Source: an uncultured Rhodospirillaceae bacterium (GTDB lineage Bacteria > Pseudomonadota > Alphaproteobacteria > Rhodospirillales > Magnetospirillaceae). Taken from it: 33,935 bases of DNA. The notes under the pieces were generated by a model, which saw nothing but the letters and a program-made list of their open reading frames with translations, was not told the origin of the DNA and did no database searches. The first letter of the stretch is position 1, and every line of letters starts with the position of its first letter. The DNA is taken from contig CAJANN010000129.1 of assembly GCA_903941095.1 (NCBI GenBank), forward strand, positions 1 to 33,935, read 5' to 3'. The translations under genes and the position numbers were made by a program. Of this stretch, positions 22,850-31,127 are shown piece by piece.

Positions 22850-24646
22850 ATGCCCATCCGCCTGCTGCCCCCCACTCTGGTCAACCGCATCGCCGCCGGC
22901 GAGGTCGTCGAGCGCCCGGCCTCGGCGGTGAAGGAACTGGTGGAAAACAGCCTGGATGCCGGGGCCGCGCGCATCGACGTGGTGCTGGTGGAAGGCGGGC
23001 AGGCGCTGATCTCGGTCAGCGACGACGGCTGCGGCATGACCGCCGACGAATTGGTCATGGCGGTGGAACGCCATGCCACCAGCAAGCTGCCCGACGACGA
23101 TCTGGTGCATATCCGCCATCTGGGATTCCGCGGCGAGGCGCTGCCGTCCATCGGTTCGGTGGCGCGGCTGACCCTGACCTCGCGCCGGCAGGGCGCCGGG
23201 CAGGGCTGGAGCCTGAGCGTCGAGGGCGGGGCCAAGGGCCAGCCGGTTCCCGCCGCCCATTCCGCCGGCACCCGCGTCGAGGTGCGCGACCTGTTCTACG
23301 CCACGCCGGCCCGGCTGAAATTCCTGAAGGCGGCCCGCACCGAACTGGGCCATGCCGTCGACATCGTCGAGCGGCTGGGCATGGCCCATCCGCGGGTGGC
23401 TTTCTCGCTGTCCGACGGGGCGCGCCAGGTGGTGCGGCTGGCGGTCCAGCCGGGCGATCCGGCCCAGGCCCTGCTGGCCCGTCTGGCGGCGGTGATCGGC
23501 CGCGATTTCGCCGACAACGCCGTGCCGGTCGATGCCGGGCGCGACGGCGTGCGGCTGACCGGCTGGGCCGGCCTGCCGACCTACAGCCGGGGGACGGCGG
23601 CGCATCAGTATCTGTTCGTCAACGGCCGTCCGGTGCGCGACCGCCTGGTGGTCGGCGCGGTGCGCGGCGCCTATCAGGACGTTCTGCCCCATGACCGTCA
23701 TCCGGTGGTGGCGCTGTTCGTCGACCTGCCCCCCGATGCGGTGGACGTCAACGTCCACCCGGCCAAGGCCGAGGTCCGCTTCCGCGAGGCCGGGCTGGTG
23801 CGCGGCCTGATCGTGTCCGGACTGCGCCACGCCCTGGCCGCCGCCGGGCACCGGACCGCCTCGACCGTCGGCACGGCGGCGCTGGGGGCTTTGGCCGGGG
23901 GCGGGGGCATGCCGTGGCGCTCACCGTCCGCGCCCCAGGTCGCCGCCGCCATCCGCGCCCAGGCCCCGCCGGGACTGGGCGAGGCCATTCCCGGGTTCCA
24001 TCTGCCGCCGGCGGCCCCCGCCGATCCCGCCGCCGCCGATCCCGCCGCCGTCGCCCCCGGCCGCGATTACCCGCTGGGGGCGGCCAAGGCTCAGTTGCAC
24101 GACACCTATATCGTCGCGGAAACCTCGGCGGGTCTGGTCATCGTCGACCAGCACGCCGCCCACGAGCGGCTGGTGCTGGAACGGCTGCGGGCCGGGCTGG
24201 CGGCCGGCGGGGTCAGGAGCCAGGTCCTGCTGCTGCCCGAGGTGGTCGACCTGGGCGAGGCCGCCGCCGCCCGTGTCGCCGAGGCCGCCCCGGTTCTGGC
24301 CGAGCTGGGGCTGGTGGTCGAGGCGTTCGGCGGCGGCGCGGTGGTGGTGCGCGAGACGCCGGCCCTGCTGGGGGATTGCGACGTGCAGGGGCTGGTGCGC
24401 GACCTGGCCGACGACCTGGCCGAATGGGGCGAGGCGCTGAAGCTGAAGGAACGGCTGGTGGATATCTGCGCCACCATCGCCTGTCACGGTTCGGTGCGGG
24501 CCGGGCGGCGGCTGTCGGTGGCCGAGATGAACGCGCTGCTGCGCCAGATGGAGGAAACGCCGCTGTCGGGGCAATGCAACCACGGACGCCCGACCCATGT
24601 GGCGCTGGGGCTGGCCGATATCGAGAAGCTGTTCGGACGACGCTGA
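22850..24646 (+). CDS. mutL: DNA mismatch repair protein MutL, endonuclease type
   Basis: 598 residues. The N-terminal GHKL ATPase has [11 protein letters not shown] (28-38, catalytic Glu29), DDGCGM (58-63), TSKL (77-80) and GFRGEAL (92-98). The C-terminal half carries the metal-binding endonuclease motif DQHA-x2-E-x4-E at 433-444, with supporting motifs near Cys545-His546, CNHGRP (576-581) and a terminal FGRR. MutL links mismatch recognition by MutS to strand incision; MutL proteins with this motif nick DNA themselves, as expected in bacteria lacking MutH. The ATG at 22850 is chosen because the protein then starts at the conserved [17 protein letters not shown]; an upstream in-frame ATG at 22757 would add 31 unrelated residues inside the giant gene. 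It overlaps the next gene by one base. Confidence 0.96.
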   Translation: MPIRLLPPTLVNRIAAGEVVERPASAVKELVENSLDAGAARIDVVLVEGGQALISVSDDGCGMTADELVMAVERHATSKLPDDDLVHIRHLGFRGEALPSIGSVARLTLTSRRQGAGQGWSLSVEGGAKGQPVPAAHSAGTRVEVRDLFYATPARLKFLKAARTELGHAVDIVERLGMAHPRVAFSLSDGARQVVRLAVQPGDPAQALLARLAAVIGRDFADNAVPVDAGRDGVRLTGWAGLPTYSRGTAAHQYLFVNGRPVRDRLVVGAVRGAYQDVLPHDRHPVVALFVDLPPDAVDVNVHPAKAEVRFREAGLVRGLIVSGLRHALAAAGHRTASTVGTAALGALAGGGGMPWRSPSAPQVAAAIRAQAPPGLGEAIPGFHLPPAAPADPAAADPAAVAPGRDYPLGAAKAQLHDTYIVAETSAGLVIVDQHAAHERLVLERLRAGLAAGGVRSQVLLLPEVVDLGEAAAARVAEAAPVLAELGLVVEAFGGGAVVVRETPALLGDCDVQGLVRDLADDLAEWGEALKLKERLVDICATIACHGSVRAGRRLSVAEMNALLRQMEETPLSGQCNHGRPTHVALGLADIEKLFGRR

Positions 24647-25527
24647 TGCTGATCAATATTTACCTGGGCAATCACACCGCCTACGACTTCCTGCGCATGC
24701 AGGACATCCTGGCCCCCATCGCCGCCGGGCTGGTCGAGGCCGGGCACAGCGTCAAATACGATCTCAAGCGGTTCGCCCCGGCTCCGGCGATCAACCTTTT
24801 GGTCGAGTTCTTCCAGCCGGCCTTCGTGCAGGAATTGCGGGCCTTCAAGCAGGCCAGCGGCGAACGTCTGCGCTTCGGCATCCTGGGGACCGAGGACATG
24901 GAGGACGCTTCGGTGATGGCCAACCCGAAGCAGCCCTGGCGGCGGGCCAATTTCGAGGCGCTGCTGCCGCTGGCGGATTTCGCCTGGACCCTGCTGCCCA
25001 ACCTCGACTGGTACGGCCGCTTCCTGCCCGAGGACAGGATCGGTTTTCTGCGCTACGGCCATTGCCGGTCCCTGCGCGAGCCGGCCCCGGTGGCGGCCAA
25101 GGACATCGATTGCCTGTTGTACGGCACGTCCGGCCCCTATCGCCAGCGGGTGGTCGATGCCCTGCGGGCGCGGGGACGCACGGTGTTCGTCAGCGAATGC
25201 GCCCTGCCGGATTATCTGCGCCGCGACGCCGTCGGCCGGTCGCGCCTGATCCTGGATCTGCGGCGCAACGAAGGGGTGCGCTTCTGCAGCCCCAGCCGCA
25301 TCTGCTATGGCCTGCATTCGGGTACGGCGGTGGTGTCGGAACGGTTCGACGGCAGCGCGCTGGGCGAACTGTACGCCTATTGTCAAAGTCCGGAGCCGGC
25401 GGCCTTCGTCGATCACGTCGACGCCTTGCTGAACGGCGACACCGACGCCCTGGCCGCCGAGGCGCTGGAGCGTTTCGCCGCCCGGACCTCGATGCGGGCC
25501 AACCTTCAGGCGCTGATGCCGCGCTGA
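24646..25527 (+). CDS. Glycosyltransferase-like protein (CgeB/GT-B-like), uncertain
   Basis: 293 residues, starting in the TGATG overlap with the mutL stop, so it is probably translationally coupled to mutL. The N-terminus reads like a Rossmann strand followed by a helix ([16 protein letters not shown]). The C-terminal part has DCLLYGTSGPYRQRVVDAL, RSRLILDLRR and a PSRICYGLHSGTAVVSERF segment, resembling the nucleotide-sugar end of GT-B proteins of the CgeB/Glyco_trans_1_2 kind, where an R-x-x-E/Y helix precedes an SG-x-x-V-V-S strand. There is no signal peptide or membrane segment. The donor and acceptor are unknown, and the enzyme assignment is by pattern only. Its last 22 bases overlap the convergent response-regulator gene. 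Confidence 0.55.
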   Translation: MLINIYLGNHTAYDFLRMQDILAPIAAGLVEAGHSVKYDLKRFAPAPAINLLVEFFQPAFVQELRAFKQASGERLRFGILGTEDMEDASVMANPKQPWRRANFEALLPLADFAWTLLPNLDWYGRFLPEDRIGFLRYGHCRSLREPAPVAAKDIDCLLYGTSGPYRQRVVDALRARGRTVFVSECALPDYLRRDAVGRSRLILDLRRNEGVRFCSPSRICYGLHSGTAVVSERFDGSALGELYAYCQSPEPAAFVDHVDALLNGDTDALAAEALERFAARTSMRANLQALMPR

Positions 25528-25910
25528 ACGATGTCGCGCAACTGGCGGCCGTTGATGGGCTTATGCAGAACCTGCAGGCCGGATTCGGCGGCGTGGCGGA
25601 CACGGTCCATCGAGGTGTCGCCGGTGATCAGCACGCCGGGAATGCCCGGGCCGAACGAGCGGCGCAGCAGAAACACCGCATCGGTGCCGGTATTGCCGTC
25701 CCCCAGACAGTAATCGGCGACCACGAAGTCGGGAACCTTGGCGGTCGCGGTCAGCTGCGACAGGGCCTCGCTGGCGGATGCGGCGGCGACGACGTCGTAT
25801 CCCCAGCTTTCCAGCAGGGTCTGGTACCCGGCCAGAACGAACTCCTCATCCTCGATGACAACAATCAAAGATTGTTCTTTTGGTGCGAAACAAGCCACGG
25901 CAGAAGGCAT
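25506..25910 (-). CDS. Single-domain response regulator (receiver only)
   Basis: 134 residues from the chosen ATG at 25910. Receiver residues are complete: acidic pair Glu20-Asp21, phospho-acceptor Asp66 (in VVADYCLG), Thr96 (in VLITGD) and Lys117 (in LHKPI). No output domain follows, so it would act by protein contact or as a phosphate relay. The sequence resembles the receiver at the end of hybrid histidine kinases. The start at 25910 has an AAGGA (in GGGAAGGACAT) nine bases upstream; in-frame ATGs at 25916, 25943 and 25946 are alternatives giving up to 146 residues. No kinase gene is adjacent. The 3' end overlaps the glycosyltransferase-like gene tail to tail. Confidence 0.88.
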   Translation of the reverse strand: MPSAVACFAPKEQSLIVVIEDEEFVLAGYQTLLESWGYDVVAAASASEALSQLTATAKVPDFVVADYCLGDGNTGTDAVFLLRRSFGPGIPGVLITGDTSMDRVRHAAESGLQVLHKPINGRQLRDIVQRGISA

Positions 25911-26056
25911 CCCCATATGTCCTTCCCTAGATCCCTGCGCCATCATGCGACAGAATCCGCCACAAGGAAATCCTGCTGAGGACGTAGCCGGCCGGGGCTG
26001 GCGGCCAACAAAAGTCCAAGGGCGGTTCGGGCCGGTCTTGCGCTGGCGGCGATCAT

Positions 26057-26085
26057 CGGATACCCCTTACCCTCCCTGTTTTCAA
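26057..26085 (-). promoter_or_regulatory. Candidate sigma-70 promoter of the response regulator
   Basis: Reading the minus strand, TTGAAA (26085-26080) is followed after 17 bases by TATCCG (26062-26057). The -35 is good and the -10 weak. It would give a leader of about 140 bases before the ATG at 25910. The region 25911-26103 between the divergent response regulator and ribF holds no other gene that I can support. Confidence 0.3.
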
Positions 26086-26103
26086 GACGATGGCTGTGGA
26101 TTG

Positions 26104-27090
26104 ATGCGTCTGATCCGGCATTGCGGCGAACTCACCCCCGATCTGTCCGGGGCGGTGGTGGCGCTTGGCAATTTCGACGGCGTGCACCGGGGCCACCAGG
26201 CGGTGATCCTGGAGGCCAGGCGCATCGCCGCCGGTCTGGGGGTGCCGCACGGGGTGATGACCTTCGAACCGCATCCGCGCACGGTCTTCAGCCCGGCCCA
26301 GCCGCCGTTCCGCCTGACGCCGTTCCGGGTCAAGGCCCGCCTGATCGAGGCCCTGGGCACCGACCTGCTGTTCCAGCAGCATTTCGACGCCGCCTTCGCC
26401 GGCCTGTCGGCGATGGAATTCATCGACGACATCCTGTGCCGTTGCCTGAACGTCCGCCATGTGGTGGTCGGCTACGACTATGTCTTCGGCAAGGGCCGCC
26501 AGGGCACCGTGGCGCTGTTGCAGAAAATGGCCGACGATGGCCGCTTCGGCTTCACCTCGGTGCCGCCGGCGGTGGCCCCGTCGGGCGAGACCTATTCCTC
26601 GACCGGCGTGCGCACCCATCTGGTGGAGGGCCGCCCGGCCGACGCCGCCCGTCTGCTGGGCCATTACTGGGAAATCGAAGGCCGTGTCGAGCATGGCGAC
26701 GCCCGCGGCCGCACCATCGGCTTTCCCACCGCCAACCTGCATCTGGGCGAATACCAGCATCCGGCGCTGGGCGTCTATGCGGTGCGCGCCGGCATCGACA
26801 AGGGGGCGACCACGGTCTGGCACGACGGCGTCGCCAATTTCGGCCGCCGCCCCACCTTCGACAAGGCGGTCGAGGTGATGGAGGTCCACCTGCTGGACCA
26901 TGCCGAGGACCTGTACGGCCGCCACCTGCGGGTCGCCCTGGTGGATTTCATCCGCCCCGAGCGCCGCTTCGCCGGTCTGGACGAACTGAAGGCCCAGATC
27001 GCCGCCGACGCCGGAACCGCCCGGGCCATGCTGGCCCGCCGTCATTTTCCCGAAAGCCCCGGCCCGCTGGTGCCGGTGGCCGAACCCTGA
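26104..27090 (+). CDS. ribF: Bifunctional riboflavin kinase / FAD synthetase RibF
   Basis: 328 residues, close to the family norm of about 310. The N-terminal FMN adenylyltransferase domain has the nucleotidyltransferase motif GNFDGVHRGH (22-31), FEPHPR (54-59) and SSTGVR (165-170). The C-terminal riboflavin kinase domain has GRTIGFPTANL (202-212) and NFGRRPTF (245-252), followed by the conserved E-x-x-L-L-D-H and DLYG segments. It makes FMN and FAD from riboflavin in the cytoplasm. The ATG at 26104 gives the usual short lead before the first strand. Only 13 bp separate it from ileS, and ribF-ileS-lspA is a widely conserved order. No clear Shine-Dalgarno sequence is visible. Confidence 0.95.
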   Translation: MRLIRHCGELTPDLSGAVVALGNFDGVHRGHQAVILEARRIAAGLGVPHGVMTFEPHPRTVFSPAQPPFRLTPFRVKARLIEALGTDLLFQQHFDAAFAGLSAMEFIDDILCRCLNVRHVVVGYDYVFGKGRQGTVALLQKMADDGRFGFTSVPPAVAPSGETYSSTGVRTHLVEGRPADAARLLGHYWEIEGRVEHGDARGRTIGFPTANLHLGEYQHPALGVYAVRAGIDKGATTVWHDGVANFGRRPTFDKAVEVMEVHLLDHAEDLYGRHLRVALVDFIRPERRFAGLDELKAQIAADAGTARAMLARRHFPESPGPLVPVAEP

Positions 27091-27103
27091 GCCCGGGTGC
27101 CGC

Positions 27104-29956
27104 ATGAGCGTCGATACCAAAGCCACCGTTTTCCTGCCCAAGACCGACTTCCCGATGAAGGCCGGTCTGCCCGATCTGGAACCCAGGCTGCTGGACCGCT
27201 GGGAACGGATCGGCCTGTTCGCCCGCCAGCGCGCCGCCGGCCGCGGCCGCGAGCAGTTCATCCTGCATGACGGCCCGCCCTATGCGAACGGCCATCTGCA
27301 TATCGGCCACGCCCTGAACAAGATCCTGAAGGACGTCATCTGCCGCACCCAATCCATGCTGGGCAAGGATTCCCACTATGTGCCGGGCTGGGATTGCCAC
27401 GGCCTGCCCATCGAATGGAAGATCGAGGAAAAGTACCGCGACGCCGGGCAGGACAAGGATCAGGTGCCGGTGGTGCAGTTCCGCGAGGAATGCCGCCAGT
27501 TCGCCCGCTCGTGGATCGACATCCAGCGCGAGGAATTCAAGCGCCTGGGCGTCGCCGGCGACTGGGACCATCCCTACACCACCATGACCAACAAGGCCGA
27601 GGCCACCATCGCCCGCGAACTGGGCAAGGTGCTGCTGGACGGGTCCCTGTACAAGGGCGCCAAGCCGGTGATGTGGTCGGTGGTGGAAAAGACCGCCCTG
27701 GCCGAGGCCGAGGTCGAGTACCACGACCACACATCGACCACCATCTGGGTCAAGTTCCCGGTGGTCGAAGCCGGCCATCCGGCCCTGGAGGGGGCCAAGG
27801 TGGTGATCTGGACCACCACGCCGTGGACCATGCCCGGCAACCGGGCCATCGCCTATGGCCCCGGCTTCGACTATGTCGTCGTCGAGGTGGTCTCCGCCGA
27901 GGCCGGCAGCCTGGCCCAGCCCGGGGACCGGCTGGTGGTGCTGAAGGATCTGGCGGAACAGGTGGCCAAGGACGCCAGGTGCGGCTTCGCCGTGGTGGCC
28001 GCCGTCTCCGGCGCCGCCCTGGCCGGCACCATCTGCCATCATCCGCTGAAGCACCATCCCGCCGCCGGGGGCGGCTATGATTTCGCGGTGCCGCTGCTGG
28101 CCGGCGATTTCGTCACCACCGACACCGGCACCGGCTTCGTCCACATCGCCCCCGGCCACGGCGAGGACGACTGGCACCTGGGCAAGGCCAACGGCATCGC
28201 CGTGCCCGACACCGTGCAGCCGGACGGCACCTATTATCCCCATGTCGCCATTTTCGCCGGCCAAAGCGTTCTGGCCCAGGGAAAGAACGGCAAATATTAC
28301 AGCCCGGTCGCCAAGCCGGTGATCGAGGCGATGACCGCCACCGGCTGCCTGCTGGCGCACGGCAAGGTCGAACATTCCTATCCGCATTCCTGGCGGTCCA
28401 AGGCGCCGCTGATCTTCCGCAACACGCCGCAATGGTTCGTGTCGATGGAAAGCACGGGCCTGCGCGCCAAGGCGCTGGCCGCCATCGACGACACCCGCTT
28501 CGTGCCGGCCCAGGGCAAGAACCGCATCGGCTCGATGATCGAAAGCCGGCCCGACTGGTGTCTGTCGCGTCAGCGCGCCTGGGGCGTGCCGATCACCGTC
28601 TTCGTCGACAGGAAGACCGGCCAGCCGCTGCGCGACGCCGCCGTCATGGACCGCATCGTCGACGCCTTCCTGGCCGAGGGCTCGGACGCCTGGTACACCA
28701 GCCGGCCGGAACGCTTCCTGGGGCCGGATCGCGACCCGGCCGATTATGAACAGGTCTTCGACATCCTGGACGTGTGGTTCGATTCCGGCTGCACCCACGC
28801 CTTCGTGCTGGAAGGCGACGAATGGCCCGATCTGACCTGGCCGGCGTCGCTGTACCTGGAAGGGTCGGACCAGCATCGCGGCTGGTTCCATTCCTCGCTG
28901 CTGGAATCCTGCGCCACCCGTGGCCGCGCCCCCTATGACGCCGTGCTGACCCACGGCTTCGTGCTGGACGAGGACGGCCGCAAGATGAGCAAGTCGCTGG
29001 GCAACGTCGTCAGCCCGCAGGACGTGGTCGGCAAGCAGGGCGGCGACATCCTGCGCCTGTGGGTGGTGGGATCGGATTATTCCGACGACCTGCGCATCGG
29101 CCCGGAAATCCTGAAGACCCAGGTCGACATCTATCGCCGGCTGCGCAACACCCTGCGCTATCTGCTGGGGGCGCTGGACGGCTTCACCGATGCCGAAAGG
29201 CTGCCGGCCGACCGGATGCCGCAGCTGGAACGCTGGGTTCTGCATCGCCTGACCGAACTCGATCGCGGCCTGAAGGCGGCCTGCGGCGGTTTCGAGTTCC
29301 ACGGCTGGTTCAACGAACTGCACAATTTCTGCGCCGTCGACCTGTCGGCGTTCTATTTCGACATCCGCAAGGACGCGCTGTACTGCGACCTGCCCGGCTC
29401 CCTGCGCCGCCGTGCCGCCCGCACCGTCTTCGACATCCTGCTGGACACGCTGTGCAAGTGGCTGGCGCCCTTCACCTGCTTCACCGCGGAAGAGGCCTGG
29501 CTGGCCCGGCACCCGTCCGAGGACGGTTCGGTCCACCTGGAAACCTTTCCCGAGATTCCCGCCGCCTGGGCCGACGACGCCCTGGCCGCGAAGTGGGAGC
29601 GGGTCCGCGCCGTGCGCCGCGTCGTCACCGGGGCGCTGGAGGTGGAGCGCGCCGCCAAGCGCATCGGCTCCAGCCTGCAGGCCAGTCCGGTCCTGTATGT
29701 CGACGGGCCGCTGGCGGCGGCCATCGCCGACCTCGACATGGCCGAGCTGTGCATCACCTCGGGCCTGCGGGTCGTGGACGGCCCGGCCCCCGATGGCGCC
29801 TTCCGGCTGGCCGAGATCGACGGCGTCGGGCTGGTGCCGGGCAACGCCGACGGCGACAAATGCGTCCGCTGCTGGAAGGTCCTGCCCGAGGTGACGGGCC
29901 ATGCCGACGGCGTCTGCGGCCGCTGCGCCGACGCCATCCGGCCGGCGGCCGTCTGA
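27104..29956 (+). CDS. ileS: Isoleucyl-tRNA synthetase
   Basis: 950 residues, the length of the bacterial-type enzyme. Class I signatures: HIGH at 66-69 (within PPYANGHLHIGHALNK) and KMSKS at 627-631. The editing domain shows the threonine-rich TTTPWT at 237-242 and the GTGFVHIAPGHGEDD segment near 342-356, which removes mischarged valine in this family. The C-terminus has a zinc-binding set Cys920, Cys923, Cys938 and Cys941. It charges tRNA-Ile with isoleucine in the cytoplasm. The start at 27104 is the first ATG after the ribF stop. The gene is followed after one base by lspA. Confidence 0.97.
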   Translation: MSVDTKATVFLPKTDFPMKAGLPDLEPRLLDRWERIGLFARQRAAGRGREQFILHDGPPYANGHLHIGHALNKILKDVICRTQSMLGKDSHYVPGWDCHGLPIEWKIEEKYRDAGQDKDQVPVVQFREECRQFARSWIDIQREEFKRLGVAGDWDHPYTTMTNKAEATIARELGKVLLDGSLYKGAKPVMWSVVEKTALAEAEVEYHDHTSTTIWVKFPVVEAGHPALEGAKVVIWTTTPWTMPGNRAIAYGPGFDYVVVEVVSAEAGSLAQPGDRLVVLKDLAEQVAKDARCGFAVVAAVSGAALAGTICHHPLKHHPAAGGGYDFAVPLLAGDFVTTDTGTGFVHIAPGHGEDDWHLGKANGIAVPDTVQPDGTYYPHVAIFAGQSVLAQGKNGKYYSPVAKPVIEAMTATGCLLAHGKVEHSYPHSWRSKAPLIFRNTPQWFVSMESTGLRAKALAAIDDTRFVPAQGKNRIGSMIESRPDWCLSRQRAWGVPITVFVDRKTGQPLRDAAVMDRIVDAFLAEGSDAWYTSRPERFLGPDRDPADYEQVFDILDVWFDSGCTHAFVLEGDEWPDLTWPASLYLEGSDQHRGWFHSSLLESCATRGRAPYDAVLTHGFVLDEDGRKMSKSLGNVVSPQDVVGKQGGDILRLWVVGSDYSDDLRIGPEILKTQVDIYRRLRNTLRYLLGALDGFTDAERLPADRMPQLERWVLHRLTELDRGLKAACGGFEFHGWFNELHNFCAVDLSAFYFDIRKDALYCDLPGSLRRRAARTVFDILLDTLCKWLAPFTCFTAEEAWLARHPSEDGSVHLETFPEIPAAWADDALAAKWERVRAVRRVVTGALEVERAAKRIGSSLQASPVLYVDGPLAAAIADLDMAELCITSGLRVVDGPAPDGAFRLAEIDGVGLVPGNADGDKCVRCWKVLPEVTGHADGVCGRCADAIRPAAV

Positions 29957-29957
29957 C

Positions 29958-30461
29958 ATGCTGCGTCCCGGCCTGTCCCTTGCCGCCCTGATCGTGGTGC
30001 TGGACCAATTGTCCAAATACTGGATCGTCGAGCTGGTCATGCGCCCCGAGGGCGTGACCGGGACGCCGTTCTTCACCCCGTACCGGGTCGAACTGCTGCC
30101 GGTGTTCGATCTGGTGATGACCTGGAACCGCGGCGTGTCCTTCGGCATCTTCAACAATGCCGGCGACTGGAACGCCGTGCTGCTGTCGGCGCTGTCGCTG
30201 GTCATCTCGGCCGGTCTGGCGGCGTGGATGCGCAAGGCGGAAACCCGCTTCGTCGCCCTGGCCCTGGGGCTGGTGGTCGGCGGCGCGCTGGGCAATGTCG
30301 TCGACCGGGTCCGCTGGGGGGCGGTCGCCGATTTTCTGGACGTCCATGTCGGCGGCTATCACTGGCCCGCCTTCAACGTGGCGGATTCGGCCATTACCAT
30401 CGGCGCCGTCCTGCTGGTATTGGATTCCTTGTTCGGGCGGCGGAACTCGGCTAAGAATTAG
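29958..30461 (+). CDS. lspA: Lipoprotein signal peptidase (signal peptidase II)
   Basis: 167 residues, family-typical. The two catalytic aspartates are Asp116 (in GNVVDR) and Asp143 (in FNVADS); DQLSK (16-20) and NRGVSFGIF (57-65) are also conserved. Four hydrophobic segments lie near 5-25, 68-88, 97-115 and 138-158, as expected for this inner-membrane aspartic peptidase. It cleaves the signal peptide of prolipoproteins before the lipidated cysteine. It begins one base after ileS and ends four bases before a lipoprotein gene that is a plausible substrate. Confidence 0.96.
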   Translation: MLRPGLSLAALIVVLDQLSKYWIVELVMRPEGVTGTPFFTPYRVELLPVFDLVMTWNRGVSFGIFNNAGDWNAVLLSALSLVISAGLAAWMRKAETRFVALALGLVVGGALGNVVDRVRWGAVADFLDVHVGGYHWPAFNVADSAITIGAVLLVLDSLFGRRNSAKN

Positions 30462-30465
30462 GGCC

Positions 30466-31056
30466 ATGATGCGCACCACCATCCGCCTTCGCCGCCCCTT
30501 GGCCGTCATCGTTCCGATGGCGGCGCTGACCATCGCCCTGTCCGCCTGCTCGGACATGAAGCGCAGCATGGGGTTCGAGAAATCCGTGCCCGACGAATTC
30601 CAGGTCGTCGAGCGGGCGCCGCTGTCCATGCCGCCCGATTTCGCCCTGCGCCCGCCGGCCCCCGGCGCCACCCGTCCGCAGGAAGGCAATACCCGCGATC
30701 AGGCGCGTCAGGCCCTGCTGGGCAATGCCCGCCAGGTCACGCCGATCTCGACCCAGGGCCGCACCGGCGGCGACGTCGCCCTGCTGAAGAAGGCCGGGGC
30801 CGAAAACATCCAGCCCAACATCCGCGTGCTGGTGAACAAGGAAACCCAATCCATCGCCGAGGCCGACAAGTCGTTCACCGACAAGGTCGTCTTCTGGCGC
30901 AAGCCGGAAGGCCCGGGCTGGGGCGAGCAGCTGGACGCCGGCAAGGAAGCCCAGCGCCTGCGCGAGAACCAGGCCCTGGGCAAGACCGCCACCGATGGCG
31001 ACACCCCGCGCATCGGCCGGCGCAAGAAGGGTATCCTGGAAGGCGTCTTCGACTGA
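30466..31056 (+). CDS. DUF3035 / BamF-like outer-membrane lipoprotein
   Basis: 196 residues. The signal peptide ends in a lipobox LSAC with Cys28, so the mature protein is a lipoprotein. The mature part is proline-rich at first (PLSMPPDFALRPPAPGATRP), then polar with a basic RRKKG near the end. This resembles the alphaproteobacterial DUF3035 family, which I recall being named BamF, a subunit of the outer-membrane beta-barrel assembly machine in that class; the name is by memory of the family pattern, not by search. The start could be the second ATG (30469), which lies five bases after AGGG. A weak promoter-like TTGTTC-17-TAAGAA within lspA (30429-30457) might add separate transcription. Confidence 0.75.
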   Translation: MMRTTIRLRRPLAVIVPMAALTIALSACSDMKRSMGFEKSVPDEFQVVERAPLSMPPDFALRPPAPGATRPQEGNTRDQARQALLGNARQVTPISTQGRTGGDVALLKKAGAENIQPNIRVLVNKETQSIAEADKSFTDKVVFWRKPEGPGWGEQLDAGKEAQRLRENQALGKTATDGDTPRIGRRKKGILEGVFD

Positions 31057-31127
31057 CCCGGACTTGCCGGCGCCGGTTGCGTGCCCCATATCCGGGGCTT
31101 GAGGGTATCAGCCGTTCCGGAGGAATG

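Noticed and set aside
4000-23271. Antisense open frame of 6423 codons on the minus strand
   Set aside because: It is codon-aligned with the giant gene, its product is a low-complexity run of G, A, R, Q, D, H and V without domains, and it follows from the absence of TTA/CTA/TCA codons on the plus strand. It is a shadow.
25947-26103. Possible small gene or riboswitch between the response regulator and ribF
   Set aside because: No start with a ribosome site and no FMN-riboswitch-like conserved stem pattern could be recognised; only a weak minus-strand promoter is supported.
26948-30295. Antisense open frame of 1115 codons opposite ileS
   Set aside because: ileS on the plus strand has all class I signatures; the antisense product has no recognisable motif.
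31057-31127. Stem GCCCC/GGGGC as a terminator before the M16 genes
   Set aside because: The stem has five pairs, no T-run follows, and the genes are in the same direction; it is not convincing.
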